DNA from: Hyaloscypha bicolor E
Lineage: Eukaryota; Ascomycota; Leotiomycetes; Helotiales; Hyaloscyphaceae
Assembly (NCBI RefSeq): GCF_002865645.1
Contig: NW_020194684.1
Coordinates: 1,457,308 to 1,521,307, forward strand
Length of the DNA: 64,000 bases
Reading direction: 5' to 3'
Below, piece by piece: positions 1 to 12,699 of this stretch. Position 1 is the stretch's first letter; each line of letters begins with the position of its first letter. Position numbers and translations under genes: made by a program. The notes under the pieces were generated by a model. It was given only the letters and a program-made list of their open reading frames with translations, had not been told where the DNA came from and did no database searches.

Positions 1-168
1 CGTTCTCTTTTATATTAATGCTATTTTCCGGAGAAAATAGATACTATTATATAATATGGTCTATATGGGAATACTAAAACTTCCATATAGTTTAATACTA
101 TAGCAGGCGAGCTTATAAGCCCGGATATAGCTATAATAGCCCTTTATAAAATTCTACTTACTCGGAAC

Positions 169-249
169 AAGTTTAGGGCAAAATTATTACTAGCCCCGGA
201 GCTTATATAGGGCCGCCAGTAATAATTTTAGCGGAGTAGCCCTAAACTC
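169..249. repeat. Small palindromic element, copy 1
   Basis: About 80 bp with inverted arms. The left arm begins AGTTTAGGGC and then reads AAAATTATTACT. The right arm is the reverse complement with about nine extra bases between the two blocks. The same unit recurs at 2945-3024, including the central CCCCGGAGCTTATATAGGGC core, so it is a dispersed repeat and not a chance palindrome. No transposase is visible; it may be MITE-like. Confidence 0.6.
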
Positions 250-1571
250 ATTCTCTTCTATATTATCTTATATTCGAATTACCCTAAGCGGTTAGCTCTC
301 GAGACTCTATAGAAAAAGCGGGTTATATAAGAAATACCAGAATCTCTCTTTTCTAGAAAATCGCGCATTAGAATACAATTATATCCAAATTCTTAAGGCT
401 AAGCTTAGGATAATAGAGAAGTAGTTTAAGTACTTTCTTTTGCATTTTAGTAGTTCTGAAATATAAGGGGCTTTTATTACAATTTTTTAAAGCTCGGAAG
501 AAGTAAGATAAGAGGAATTCTCAAGGCTCTAGCTAGCTCTCAGGGCTCCCTAAAAATCCAAGTTATATAAGAAATACCAAAACTCTCGCATATTATATAC
601 TACTATTCTAATATCTAGTAAGCTTAAGGGAAGTTCTATAGATATAAGAGAAAGCTTTATAAGTAAGAGTATATAATATATATTAGTATATATATATGCG
701 GCTTATAGTTAACTGCGGTCACGTGACTACAATCTAGCCATTTAACTATAATTAGGCATATTTATTATATAGTAAATACTATAATCTTTTAATCTAGCTA
801 GCTAAAATATAAGCCTAATTCTTATATATTATAGAGTAAGACTATAGAGGTTTATATAAGAAAAGAAGAAGCTTTATAAGCTTATAAAATAGCTTAAAGG
901 AAATTATAAGTAAGAGAAAGAACTATAATAATTTATAAAAAGAACAAAAGAGTATTATAAATATAAGTAAGAGCTAAAAAGAAATTATAAATAAAGTATA
1001 ATTAATAAGAAACTTATAGAGGCAAGTAAGATTTAAAAGGGCTTATAAAAGAAAAAGAGTTTTATAAGTAAAAATAAAGAAAATAATAGTTTATAAAATA
1101 ATTCTATAAATATTAAATAAGGCTTAAAATGGCTTATAAGAAGAAGAAAAGATCTTTATATATATAAATAAGATTATAAGAATTTATAAAAAGAAAAAAA
1201 GAGTTTATATATATAAATAAAAGCTATTATAATTTATAAAAAAAAGTAAAAAGCTTTATAAATATAAATAAAGCTTAGAAAAGAATATAAAAGAAAAGAA
1301 AGATTTTAGAAAGCCTTATAAGAATAATATTATTTCTTTTATAATAAAAAGAATTTTTATATATAATTTATATTAGAAATAAAAATAAAAATAAACTAAA
1401 TTTAATATATTAAATATAAGTTTATATATATATAAATTATATTAAGTTTAAAGTTTAAGAATTTATAAAATTAATTAATTAAAAATAGATAATATAATCT
1501 AAAAAAAGAGTTTTATAAATTAAATTAATAAAAGAGAATTAATTATAAATTAATTAAATAATATATTATAT

Positions 1572-1714
1572 AAGAAATATAAGAAATATAAGAAATATAA
1601 GAAATATAAGAAATATAAGAAATATAAGAAATATAAGAAAATATAAGAAATATAAGAAATATAAGAAATATAAGAAATATAAGAAATATAAGAAATATAA
1701 GAAATATAAGAAAT
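1572..1714. repeat. 9-bp tandem repeat (AAGAAATAT)n
   Basis: About 16 head-to-tail copies of AAGAAATAT, with a single extra A near 1640 as the only clear interruption. It lies inside the AT-rich island. The uniformity of copies beside heavily diverged sequence suggests recent expansion after the surrounding repeat decayed. Confidence 0.9.
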
Positions 1715-2944
1715 TTATAAATTTATAAATTTATAAATCAAATTCGTTTATTAAAAGTAAATTATATTTATTTTAATTTTATTAATTTATAAAAATATTA
1801 TTATTTATATAATAAAATATTATAATATTAAAGATCTTATTAAAATAACTTTTAAGTTAAAAAATATATCTCTAAATATTTTAAAAATAGTTTATATATT
1901 TAATATATTTAATAATATAAAGTTTTTAAAGAGCTCTTTTAAAAATATTATATAAAAATTAATATTAATTAAAATCTTTTATATATATAAAAAATTTATT
2001 TTATATTTAAAGACTTCTATTAAAATTATAATAGCAGAAATAAAGTAATAGAATAAGATATAAAGATTAATAATTCTAATATCTTAAGGATTTAAAGCTA
2101 AGGAAGAAAAGGAGTGAGGTGTGGCAGTGGATAAGTAGATATAGCCAAGACTACTAAAATACCGAGCTTTAAAAGCAAGCTTGGTTTGAATTATAGCTTG
2201 AAACCTTAGCTAAAACTAACTCCTTTAGCTAAAACCAACTATATAATACTAGCTATTATAAAAATAAACTTATATAAATATCTTATATTAAAGAAAACTT
2301 ATATTAAGAAAAATATTATTAACTTTTAATAATAATTTATTTTAAAAACTTATAAATAATTTAAAATATTAAAAGATTTATTAAAATATATTTTTATACT
2401 TAAAAAAATTAAAGAAAAATATTATTTAATATTAATAAATTATTTTTATTAAAACCTTTTTTTATATAATACTTATTAATAAAAGAATTTAAATCTTATA
2501 TAAAGCTTAATAAACTTTTACTTTTTCTTAAAAATAATTTATATATATTTAAATTAATATTCTTTAGTTTTTATTTAAAGTATTTATATTATTAAAAGTT
2601 TTAATATTCTTTTATATAATTTAATATTATAAGAGTTTTTAATATATAAGTATTTTTTTAATATTTTATAATAATATAAAGTAAGTATTTAATTTGAAAT
2701 AAATTTATATATTAAATAATATTTTAAATTTAGATTTATTATAATTTTTATTATATTAAATATTTTAATAATATATAAATTAAATTAAACTTAAAATTAA
2801 ATTAAATTAAATTAATATTATATATTTAATTAAAATATAAATTAAGAGAATATTTTTAGCTTATTTATAAGTAATTTTATATAATTTATAAAGAAGCTAT
2901 AAAGGGTTTATTACTAAGAAGTATTATTTAGAGCTATTTGAGAC

Positions 2945-3024
2945 GAGTTTAGAGCAAAATTATTACTAGCCCCGGAGCTTATATAGGGCTACTAGTAATA
3001 ATTTTAGTAAAGCGGCCCAAACTC
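2945..3024. repeat. Small palindromic element, copy 2
   Basis: Second copy of the element at 169-249, sharing the core CCCCGGAGCTTATATAGGGC and both flanking inverted arms (GAGTTTAGAGC on the left, GGCCCAAACTC on the right). Differences from copy 1 are mostly G/A and C/T, as expected for RIP-diverged duplicates. Confidence 0.6.
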
Positions 3025-3529
3025 ATATTATTATATTATTATAAAGAAAATATATTAATAAACTTCTTTTAATTATAAATAATCTTAAATACTTATTTCT
3101 TAATATCCCCTAATAGATCCATTTTCTTTCCATATCTCAGGACCTAATTTGTATACTAGAGTATTTTTAAAGATACTCTTACTACTAATAATTCTTCTAG
3201 TTATCTCAGACTCAATACTGGCTCGAAAGTAAGAACTAAACTCCGCCAGCGCCTAGCCAGTTCCATCTCTCAGGTAATGAGCCACGATTCTTTAAAATCT
3301 TCTACTACTATAGGAACGAAATAACAGAAAATATTAGTAGACTAAGATATAAAAAAAAAGCCAAAGCTATAGTTTTTTGACAGGTAAATATCGGTAATAG
3401 AGGACCCTAGAGTTAATAAGTAACTAAAAGGCTATTAATAATAATGATTTGGCTTATATAATTAGAACTTATGTCCTATAAGCAGATAAATACCTTCCTA
3501 TTCTCTAGGATTAGTAATAATTAACTTAC

Positions 3530-3742
3530 CGAGAAATACGTAGTTATATTAATAGCCATTATAGTTATAGTACCGAGGGCAAAGATCCCGGTAAGAGGAA
3601 AAGCTAGCGGAATAACGAGTATAATAATTAAAACTAGAGCGACGAAGATATCGAAATTCTTGGTTATTTGGCGGATCAAACCATTGTCTTCTGCTACGAG
3701 GAGGGCGGTAGAGAGCCCCAGAATAAGGATAATATACAGAGC
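3530..3742 (-). pseudogene. Isolated open exon-like block, membrane protein relic (unidentified)
   Basis: On the minus strand a 71-codon block is open from just after a TAG acceptor (GCT CTG TAT...) to a canonical GTAAGT donor. Its translation has two strongly hydrophobic stretches, around ALVLIIILVIPLAFPLTGIF and LYIILILGL, joined by a charged segment containing AEDNGLIRQITKNFD. Further minus-strand blocks up to about 5040 also look coding but carry several stops (for example around 4150-4220 and 4860-5040). I do not recognise the family. It is most likely one surviving exon of a decayed multi-pass membrane protein gene in the repeat island. Confidence 0.3.
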
Positions 3743-5699
3743 CTATATTTCATTAATAATAGCCCGGTATAAACTTAATAGTAAGAAATATATAAGAGTA
3801 GTATATAATAATACCGTACCTAACCTCGGCTAACTAGTCTAAGGCTGCCTTATCTGCGGCCAATTTGTCTATGGTGCATTTGTCCCATACAAATACTCAG
3901 GCGCCATTAACTTCCTATAAGATTCATACTAGTATCTAATCTTATATCTTCTTGGATTATTACTTGAGTCTTAAATCGAAATATTAAGCTCCTCATACTC
4001 ATTTCTCTATAAGACTTTCGAAACATTATTAATCTTACTACTATAACAAAAGGCTATCTACCGGGAGCAGAAAAGACGCAAGGGAGAGTCTCGTAAAATC
4101 TGCATATATATGGCTATTAACCTTTCTATAGTTATGAGATAGATATATTATATAAACTAGGCAAGAGCGTATTTGCCGAACTCGGGTATAATAAGCTTAT
4201 CTACTAGTATCCAGGCACTTTCTGTGATTTCTAGTAACTAATTAGATAGAGAAGTTACGGGATTATAGATTAGAGGTTCTTTGTCTTATAAATATATCTA
4301 ATATATAAAGAGTTTAAATGTAATAGGATTATTATTGGCTAAGTCGAATTGCTTGGACAGGGACTTTGCAAAGCCAGATTAGCAAGCTCCTTTAAAGTAA
4401 CTAGAGTAGTAGTAGATTAAGCGTCTATAGATTATATATCTTTTGGCTACTTTTCTAGTACCGATTTTAATATTTACTCGATCTTGAGATTCTTGATACC
4501 TGGAGCCTTATAAGCTTTGGGATTGAGAAGGATACATATATACTTATAATCTATACCAGGAATCATTGCGACCGCCAAGTATAGGCGTCGGGTCTGGGGC
4601 AATAGCTTGTGGCTAGTCCTGGAGTGCTTCAGTATTATTAGTCTCTGCTTATTACATATTTTGGTCGGTTAATAAAGGAGATTTTCCTGATTAAAACCGA
4701 GCAAGCCATATAGGAGGTACCATATTAGTTCCTTTCTAGTCAAGTAAAGCTATACTACTAATCTTATAGGATATCTATAATATGGAAGGTAACTTTTTAA
4801 TAGTCTCATGAGATATAATACCAAGAGTTTGAATTAAGATCTGAGAAGGTTAATCTAGCCTCGTCGAAAGATCGCAATTATCCTTAGCCGCTATTATTAC
4901 TATATATAACGAGGCTCTAATTAATTGGCCATTATGTGCTCGGCAGCTTTCCCATAGTCCCGTATTATATCTCAGGCTAATTATATTGGAAGTTTCTGCC
5001 ATATGAACTTCATTAGGCAGTAGTGCGTTGTCTCAGGCGTATTGTCTTGGGAAAAGAAGAATTAAAGAGAACGTATTACTAGAAGCATATGAAAGATTAT
5101 TTAAGTTCTGAGTTCCTTGTTTCCACCTCATTGGCCACGTTGGGCGTCTGATTATTTGCTTCAAGCCGCAGCTTTAACCTTGAAGTCTATCTCGCTCCCC
5201 TGCTTTGAAAAATCTGCTTGCCCATACGAACTAATTCTCGCATATACTCACACCCTAGCTATGAAATCGCGAACAAGGGATTTCTTATCGCATTTGATCT
5301 TCTGACGCATGCATTCTTCGTCCTTGGTCAGCAGCTGCCTTTTATGGAAGTTGAGTCACGTGCCTACCACGACAGGCAAGTGTGGTTCCAACTCGCAGAT
5401 AATCAAGTAGAAATATTTACGACCTCCTGCAGCTCGCCCTCCGGGGGTGTTACATGAAATTATATAATAATAGTCGTTAACGGTATAGGCCTTATGGCAG
5501 GGCTTTTCGGGCCTTACGGCTTAAAAACCACTCTTATAAGCCTAGAGCATTAGCTTGTAATAGTGTATAATATATAGTATATAGTATATAGTTTAGAAAA
5601 TATAAGAAATGAACTCGCGAGGCAAGGGCTATTCGGTGACTTAGTCAGGGGTTTATTAGGGTCATAGGGAGCCCGAGGATCTGCAGGGGGTGGGTGACT

Positions 5700-6930
5700 T
5701 GTTGGGTCCTTTCGGATAGTTCGATACACTCTGCGTCAACCAGGCGGACCGGGGAGAGCGAAGTCTTCAAGTCCTTCGTATGAAAACGATATATTCTCAA
5801 GCGATCTTAGTCATCGCGTAGTTATGTGTTGAACGAGACCATGAATCTCGGGCAATGGACTATATAGACACTTTTCAGTGGATTGGGGACTCCAAATCCT
5901 CGAGCCTCGACACCGACTTTCGACTCAAGGCAAGCAGTCGGAGCCTTGTTCAAAAGATTGTATTGGAAGCGGACTTGGATCATCCAAGAGACAGTTGCAG
6001 CAACGAATGTAATGTTGTACTGTGGACCAGACTGGACGGACATGACAAATATTCAACATATCCTTGATTATAAGATCGAAGGAGAGCGCATCGTAGCTAC
6101 TAGGTATGTACCAAATTCCAAGGGATTCAGATGCCTCTGATCAGACTGCTGCTGAGCAACTATGCATATTTAGCCACAGATCCGAGGGATAAAGCGTATG
6201 CCCTGCTAGGCCTTGCGTCAGATGGTCAGGAGCTTGTTCCGGCTCCAAATTTTATCGACAATCAGTCCAGTCTGTCTTAAAAGACCTTATCCGCGCCATG
6301 CTCATGTCACAATGATGTGCAAATATGGTTGTCTTTCGCTCTACTTCGAGAGAGCCCGGCGGCAGTCTGCAATCTTGGGTCCCCGACTTGGAGCAGCTTG
6401 GAAACATGACCAGGCCGTATGCCGGAACAGAAATTTTTAGCCGGAATTGACCTCGCTCCTGGACCCCTACTTCAAGAAAGTTATGGCGGTTTTTCTTCAA
6501 GATAATCTGACCGAGAAGCCAACCTTTTCAAATTTCCGCCAAGGTTTACACAATATGTTAAGACTCAAAGGGCGAGTACTAGATTTTGTTTACCTCGGCA
6601 TCTCGGCTCGGAATGCCGAGATCTGTCAGGATGGCTAACGCTTGTGAAATGATTCAGCCGAGACAACGGGTTCTAGATCGATGCCCATACAATGACAAGG
6701 AAATTATGGTTGTGATAGCCAAGTGCCCAATATTGGCTGGTGTCAGCTTCGGATGCCACAATTTGCATCGGAGGCAAGATTATTCTGCAAGAAATGTTCA
6801 AGGGCTGTGAGGTATGGACAGCAAATAGGACGGAGAGTCTTGCAAGAGTCTCCCTTCTTGGAGAGGTGGTTTGAAGTCAGCAGCGAATTCCTGATTCACG
6901 GCCGGTCATTCCAACGCTAGATGAAGCATA
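5700..6930 (+). pseudogene. HET (heterokaryon incompatibility) domain pseudogene
   Basis: Scattered over three frames are the landmarks of a HET domain in the right order. They are FDTLCVNQADRGER (canonical IDALCINQ...ER) at about 5721, then an IYSQA helix, then RLYWKRTWIIQETVAATNV with YCG at about 5950-6030, then ATDPRDKAYALLGLASDG at about 6175-6230. The pieces are separated by frameshifts and stops. Two stops fall exactly where the family has tryptophan: TAG before FDTLC and TAG after LVIA, both one G-to-A change from TGG. The start and the N-terminal YVWG-type motif are missing. HET proteins trigger cell death after fusion of unlike individuals; this copy is dead. Loss of reading frame is certain; the exact ends are not. 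Confidence 0.75.
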
Positions 6931-7817
6931 GGGTCTAACCGACAATAGAAAATACAAGCGATGTTTTCAAAAATATGGACAGTACTAATGGCTCCGATAT
7001 TGGAGACCCTTATTGACTATTGCGCCGGTTCATTGGAAGGGTCGCTCATGTGGTCGGGACAGGGATGCGGTTAACTATGAGCTTTCGAGGCAAAATTGGA
7101 ATCGTTCACGTTCAGGCAAGAGTCAAGACCCCATAATGAGATTTATTTGTTGCGAGGCTGCGGCCTACCAGTCGTTTTGAGAGAGACTTGAGATGGAAGG
7201 CACAACAACGTGGGTACCGCATACTTGCATCCTATGCCCAGCCTCCAGCACTTTTATGATAGCGGCTGGCAAGAGTACTTGATCGAGTAGGCTGGAGATC
7301 GGGAAGAGTTCATCTGTACTGTGCTTTCTTCGTTTCTTGTTGAAATCTTCACTTAAAAGTCTTCAATAAATGTACGTTCGAATTGTGGAGATGAGCCAGT
7401 GCCGTGCAGAAATGGAGGTTCGATTATTGCAACTTTGCAGGTGGACGGTCATCTGCTTCAAGGAAACAGCGATGTCGATTGATATGGAGATTATCAAGCC
7501 AGCTCAATTTATTCGCTAAACAAGTTCAGAAAACCAGCTGCGGAAATGACAATTTCTGGGCCCTCGCTTGAGTATACAAATCAACACATATGGGGGGGCT
7601 GGGTAGTTCTTGTAGTCAAGGGGACGAGCACACGAGTTGAGATCCTTCTCATTGATATATTACAACTCATATGCCATAGACTCCATTCGTTTTCTATCCC
7701 AACCGTGCCCATGCAATGTTGACATATACAATCTATTCAGATCTCGGTTCCCTCCCTCAAAAGTTTTACCAAGAAGGAAGTCTATTAACACACTAGACAG
7801 GAAGTATCGATCTGACT
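6931..7817. other. Intergenic; remains of HET pseudogene 3' end
   Basis: No gene model can be supported. The first few hundred bases may be the decayed C-terminal part of the HET pseudogene, but no conserved motif is left. A 75-codon plus-strand frame at 7637-7864 overlaps the 3' end of MEF1 and has no recognisable features. Confidence 0.5.
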
Positions 7818-10443
7818 TTATTTCTTATGCCTATCAGCTTGCATCTTCTCGTATTTCGCAATAAGTTCTTTTCTGCGATGGATGTCAGTGAATATGACAT
7901 ATAGGTGAGAGATAGGAAGACTCACTGTAACTGCCCAGGCGCGGGAGCGTAATGGCTGAACTCCATGCCAAACTCGCCCTTGCCTTGCGTCGCAGCTCTC
8001 AATTGAGAACTAAATCCAAACATTGCATTCAAACTACAGTCCGCCATTAACGTGAAATCCTCAGGTCCAATTTCCGTTTCATTGATGATGGCATTTCTCT
8101 TGTTTAACAATCCCACAATGTTACCCTGGAACTCATTTGGTGCCGTGATGGTCGTCTTCATCAGCGGCTCCAAAACTTGAGGTTTTGCTTCCTTGAAAGC
8201 TTTGCGGAACGCCTGCTGGGTAGCGTTCTTGAATGCCATTTCGGACGAATCAGTCATGTGAGTAGCACCGTCATTGACAATCATAGAAGTTCCCAAGACT
8301 GGATGACCGATCAGAGGACCCTTCTCACAGGACGCCAGGAATCCCTTTTCGCATGCAAACAAGTACTTCTCGGAGATCGAACCTCCTGTGACTTCCTGTC
8401 TGAACTTGGATGGGCCGTAGCCGGTCGGGCCTGGTTCGATGGGTTCCATGAACCCTACAACTCGAGCGTAATCACCAGCACCTCCGGTCTGCTTTTTGAG
8501 AGTGTGGTCAAAGGTGGTGTGCTGAGTTATGGTCTCCCGGTAAGCGACTTGTGGTTGACCAGTCTCAACTTCAACTTTGTATTCACGACGCATACGCTCA
8601 ACGTAAATGTCAAGATGCAGCTCTCCCATTCCTGAGATGATTGTCTCTTGACTTTCCGCATCGACATGGACTCGGAATGTAGGATCCTCACGCTGGAATC
8701 GATTCATAGCTTTGCTGAAGTTGCCGGTATCCTTTGTCGTTTTGGGCTTGATGGATAACGATATGACGGGATCGGGGACAAACATGGAAGACATCGAGTA
8801 CGGCAGTCCACCGTCAGTGAAAGTATCTCCAGATGCGCAGTCAACTCCAAACACAGCGCAGATTTCTCCAGCACCAATTTCGGGAACTTCCTCCATCTCG
8901 TTGGAGTGCATTCGCACAATTCGAGGAACCTTTACCCTCTTGTCTGTTCTGGCGTTGAAGACATTCATTCCTTTCTTCATCGATCCTTGGTAGACTCGGA
9001 TATAAGTCAATTGTCCATAGTTGCTCTCTTCCAGCTTGAAAGCCAGGCCAACAAATGGTAACGAGTTGTATGATACGAGTTTGACAGAGGCCTCATTTCT
9101 CCTCTTGTCTAGAGCTAAATTCTCGACTTCAGATGGATTTGGTAAGTAATCACAGACCGCATCCAACATGGGCTGGACCGACTTATCGGCCAAGGCGCTT
9201 CCCATTAAAACTGGCGTGAACTTCAGTGCGATTGTCGCTCTTCGAATAGCGGCTTTCATTTGCTCTGGGCTCGGTGTTCTTTCGTCCAGGAAAATCTCGG
9301 CGATCTCATCATCCACGTCTGCCAAAGTCTCAATAAGCATCTTCCTCCTCTCCTCGGCCAACTTTTGGACGCCTTCGGGAATCTCGTCGGTTTCTCTGAT
9401 AACCTCGCCCCTTGGTCCATCATTATAGATAGCCTTCATTCTGATCAAATCGACCACGCCCAGAAAGCTATCCTCCGACCCAATAGGAACTTGAAGAGCT
9501 GCAGCAGGGATTCGGAGTTTTTGGTTGATTTGATCCACAGCCTTGAACGGATTCGCTCCCATTCGATCCATTTTGTTGATGAAACTAATTCGAGGAACGT
9601 TGTATCTTCGCATTTGTCTGTCGACCGTGATCGTTTGACTTTGAACTCCACTGACCGCACAGAGTATCATAACAGCTCCATCCAAGACTCTCAAAGCTCG
9701 TTCCACCTCAATGGTGAAATCAATATGGCCAGGTGTATCGATCAAGTTGATGTGGTATTTCTCCTCCTTGCCGTTCTCTTCCTTGATCCAGTCACAGAAG
9801 GTCGCCGCTGACTGGATTGTAATTCCCTTTTCCCTTTCCAATTCCATAGAGTCCATCTTCGCACCAACAGCATCCTTCCCTCTGACTTCGTGGATTGCAT
9901 TGATTCGGCCGGTGTAGAAAAGGACTCTCTCTGTGGCTGTGGTCTTTCCGCTATCGATATGTGCCTATGAACCACATCTTCAGTCTTCTGGTCCTTCGTC
10001 AGTTTGACGAGAGAATACCCACTGCAATACCAATATTTCTGATCCGGGCCAACCTTCCTCTCTCCACTTCATCCAAATTGCTTATAATTGCCTCCTGAGA
10101 TAGAGCAGATGGGTCTGCGGCTGCTTGTTTTAATCTGAACGCCCCAATTAGCATTAAGTCCTGGTCTTCGTTCGGACCTCTCTAGTCTTGTTATGATTCT
10201 CTTCCATATCTGAACCTAGTATAAACAGAGAGAAACTCACACAGCCTCTGCAGCACCAGCTCGAATACTTCTCGACTCTGAGAAGTATCTCTGCGCGGCT
10301 TGCCCCCTTCCAGCTGCTCGAACGCCCGTTCCTCGACTTGCTGCATTGAGGCAGAGAAACCGAGGTCTGGATGCGCAACTCCTCACAGCGCCAATTGATG
10401 CCTCCGCCGAAGCCGCAGCCCGGACAGCTCTGTGCACCCTCAT
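7818..10443 (-). CDS. MEF1: Mitochondrial elongation factor G (EF-G1)
   Basis: GTPase that moves tRNAs and mRNA on the mitochondrial ribosome. My model has four exons on the minus strand: 10443-10241, 10134-10023, 9964-7926 and 7872-7818 (introns 106, 58 and 53 nt, all GT-AG), giving 802 residues. The Arg/Ala/Ser-rich N-terminus looks like a mitochondrial presequence. The G1 motif is rebuilt across the second splice ([15 protein letters not shown]); then follow switch residues in [14 protein letters not shown] (G3), NKMDRMGA (G4) and the EF-G domains II-V. The long third exon seems to stop at 7922, but GTGAGT there and the next exon restore the conserved tail ([20 protein letters not shown]), so a single-frame call would lose the C-terminus. 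Very sure of identity; upstream start slightly uncertain. Confidence 0.96.
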
Positions 10444-12699
10444 TATTATTGGCGCAATTGAGTGTTTTCAAGAGAATCGGATCATCGACACTTTTCTTCG
10501 CGACTGGATCGGATTACTTTCGGGAGTCTAGCCATTTCCGGCACTAGCTCCGAATCTTGTCGTGAATTCAAACTTCCTTCCTTTTGAAACTTAAAAGCCC
10601 TGACTGCTCTTCCCTTTGTAACAAGGAAGAGCAAGTTCTTCGGAGGGTTTCCCAATTCACATATTCAGTATCTCGTACAGCGTATGTACAGCAAATGGTT
10701 TGATGTGAGAGCTTCAGCAATGTCTTCAAACGGGGGTAACGGCGTCCAAGGGTCAACGTTCACCGCTGACGGGGCTTGCTCTCTCGATTTTAACAGCACA
10801 AAGATTACAGTTGGTTGTGAGCAGCATATCTCTTCTTTCATTTGTTGAGCGTTCCTGGGCCCCCTATATGTCGACTCAAACGGAGTTTCAGCGGCTTCTC
10901 ACCCTCAAGATACAGCAGCTACCTGCCCGTTGACACCTCTGTTCAGAATCTCGGGCGGCGCGAAATATCAAGAGGACGATTTGACCAACGTAAGGCCTTG
11001 AGTTGATAAGACTCTTCCGCCAAGATCGATCTCGGAGTCGAAGATCCCTTCCAGACAAACTCAACTGTGGAATCTCGAATCGAGTCTGTGCTCATTTGCA
11101 GTATGTATGTGTTACCACCCTCTCTTCATATCCTCTCATTATCGACCCCCACCCTTTGTTTAGTTTTGTTTGCTGGTTCATTGGCGTGTTCGTTCTTCCT
11201 GAGCATTTACTTTCTAATTACGGGTTGCTGGGAAAAGTCACCGCCCTCTCGTACCGCCTCAACAAGCCCAATGGAAACTTCCTTCCGCCTGCCTACTACT
11301 TATACACGTTTATCGAATCTGAAATGAGATCTTCGGTCCCTTTTCTCTTCCCAACTTCATCACCCTGCCGTTAACATACCATTTCCAGCCTTTTTTACCA
11401 GTCAGAACTCCTTAGGCGGAAGCATTCCTTAAATGCATTGCTTGTTCCTTCTTAAATCTTTCTAAGAAGGAAGTTCTGAAACTCTCCCGGATGATGAAAC
11501 CTCCAGTAAGAAACCGCCACTGGCGATACAATTGCTTTCGGAAGGAAGAACTCGTCGGAGTTGGGGAGAGCGACTAGAAACCCATGTTCCCAATCGGATT
11601 TTGGATCTCTAGGACGTCGAAATCATTGATAGCCAAGTTGTGATTGACGAAGGAAGATCAAATGACCTCCTTTCAGTTCATGCCTGGAGTTTTGAAGTCC
11701 CGAGGAGTGTCGACTTTAAGACTGGCCATTGTTGAAGCACAATTTGGTTGATCGAGTCAATCGATTCTTTTCTGGGGACTTGGCATTCCCCGGTGGTACC
11801 TCTCTCACCGCAAGTATCGAGTGCGCGACTTTTCTTGCCGAATGGGGAAATCCATTCACACAATGGGACTGCATATAAACTCCCAAGCCTCCTGTCTGTG
11901 GCACTGACTCACTGCATGGGACTTCATCTCAGCTCGGCGGCAGATCTTCATGCAAGAGATGCTACTGTACATTGGCCAGGTATGACGGCGGCTAAAATAA
12001 GGGGTCAAACGTGTTTGCCATGTGGACCTGGGGTGAGATGTGACGCCCGGCCCGAGTTGGAAGGAGGTCGGCCAAACGGGACAGAGAATTTCGTGTCGGC
12101 GGGGACCGCTTCATGAATGATATTAATGCCGTGAGGAAAAACTGACTCGGTGTTGAATTTCAAGGCCAGCTGCATTCTGCCAGGATCCCTGGGCAGCATG
12201 CTTGCCAATCGCTAGCTGTTGCGCACCCACCGCCTGCAAAATATATTATTCTACGGGGCATACCCTCGTACCGACCGTCGTCCTCGCTTTCTAGGTTTGC
12301 GAAGGACTGACTCTGCTCTGCGAGCATATACGGCCGTGCCTAACTGCGATTCTGCGAAGCGGATGGGGTTGACTCTATTCTTACCCGGCCCCACCGACAC
12401 TACCGTTTCATCCCATCTTTCTTGCGGGCGCCCGACTCCACCGCTTGGCAGCGGAAGCTCCGGTTGCCCCTTTCTTAGTGGGAAAGGGGGGGGTCCCACA
12501 TCAGCTTTTAGTACTCCAGCCTCCCGCTCTGACTTTCCCATTCCAGCCCTCCAAGTCGTACCTGCGTTCTGCGTCGCGTCCTGCGTCCTGCGTCCTGCGT
12601 CCCCAATACCGGGTTTCTTGGGCTGAGAACTTAATAATGGAGGCAATTCCCTTCTCAGGAAAAGGAACCTTTTGAAGGGTTCCTGCAACTGGTCGCGCG
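10444..12699. other. Long intergenic region, no supported gene
   Basis: About 2.2 kb upstream of both MEF1 (minus) and the CFEM receptor (plus), so it holds both promoters. Frames of 60-145 codons occur on both strands but none has splice-consistent extensions, recognisable motifs or sensible composition. A short direct repeat of GCGTCCT is present at about 12577-12601, and a small hairpin-prone CTTCTT/AAGAAG stretch lies near 11450-11475. Confidence 0.6.

Larger units (their letters stand above)
1..5100. repeat. AT-rich, RIP-like repeat island (left end)
   Basis: Very AT-rich sequence, dominated by TATA/TTAA/AATA strings from about 600 to 2900, with no long open frame on either strand. From about 3000 to 5050 the composition is milder and short coding-looking blocks appear, notably on the minus strand (see 3530-3742). 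The sharp change in base composition at about 5.1 kb, and the matching island at the right end, fit repeats degraded by C-to-T mutation (RIP), which is known in Pezizomycotina. The original repeat family cannot be named from what remains. Confidence 0.8.

Noticed and set aside
1572..1714. Possible CRISPR-like array
   Set aside because: Uniform 9-bp tandem units with no spacers; a minisatellite in a fungal genome.
9260..9811. 183-codon frame on the plus strand
   Set aside because: Antisense to the GTPase domain of MEF1.
12219..12688. Overlapping 135- and 145-codon frames on opposite strands
   Set aside because: Both lie in low-complexity sequence with GCGTCCT repeats upstream of the CFEM receptor; neither shows motifs or splice logic.
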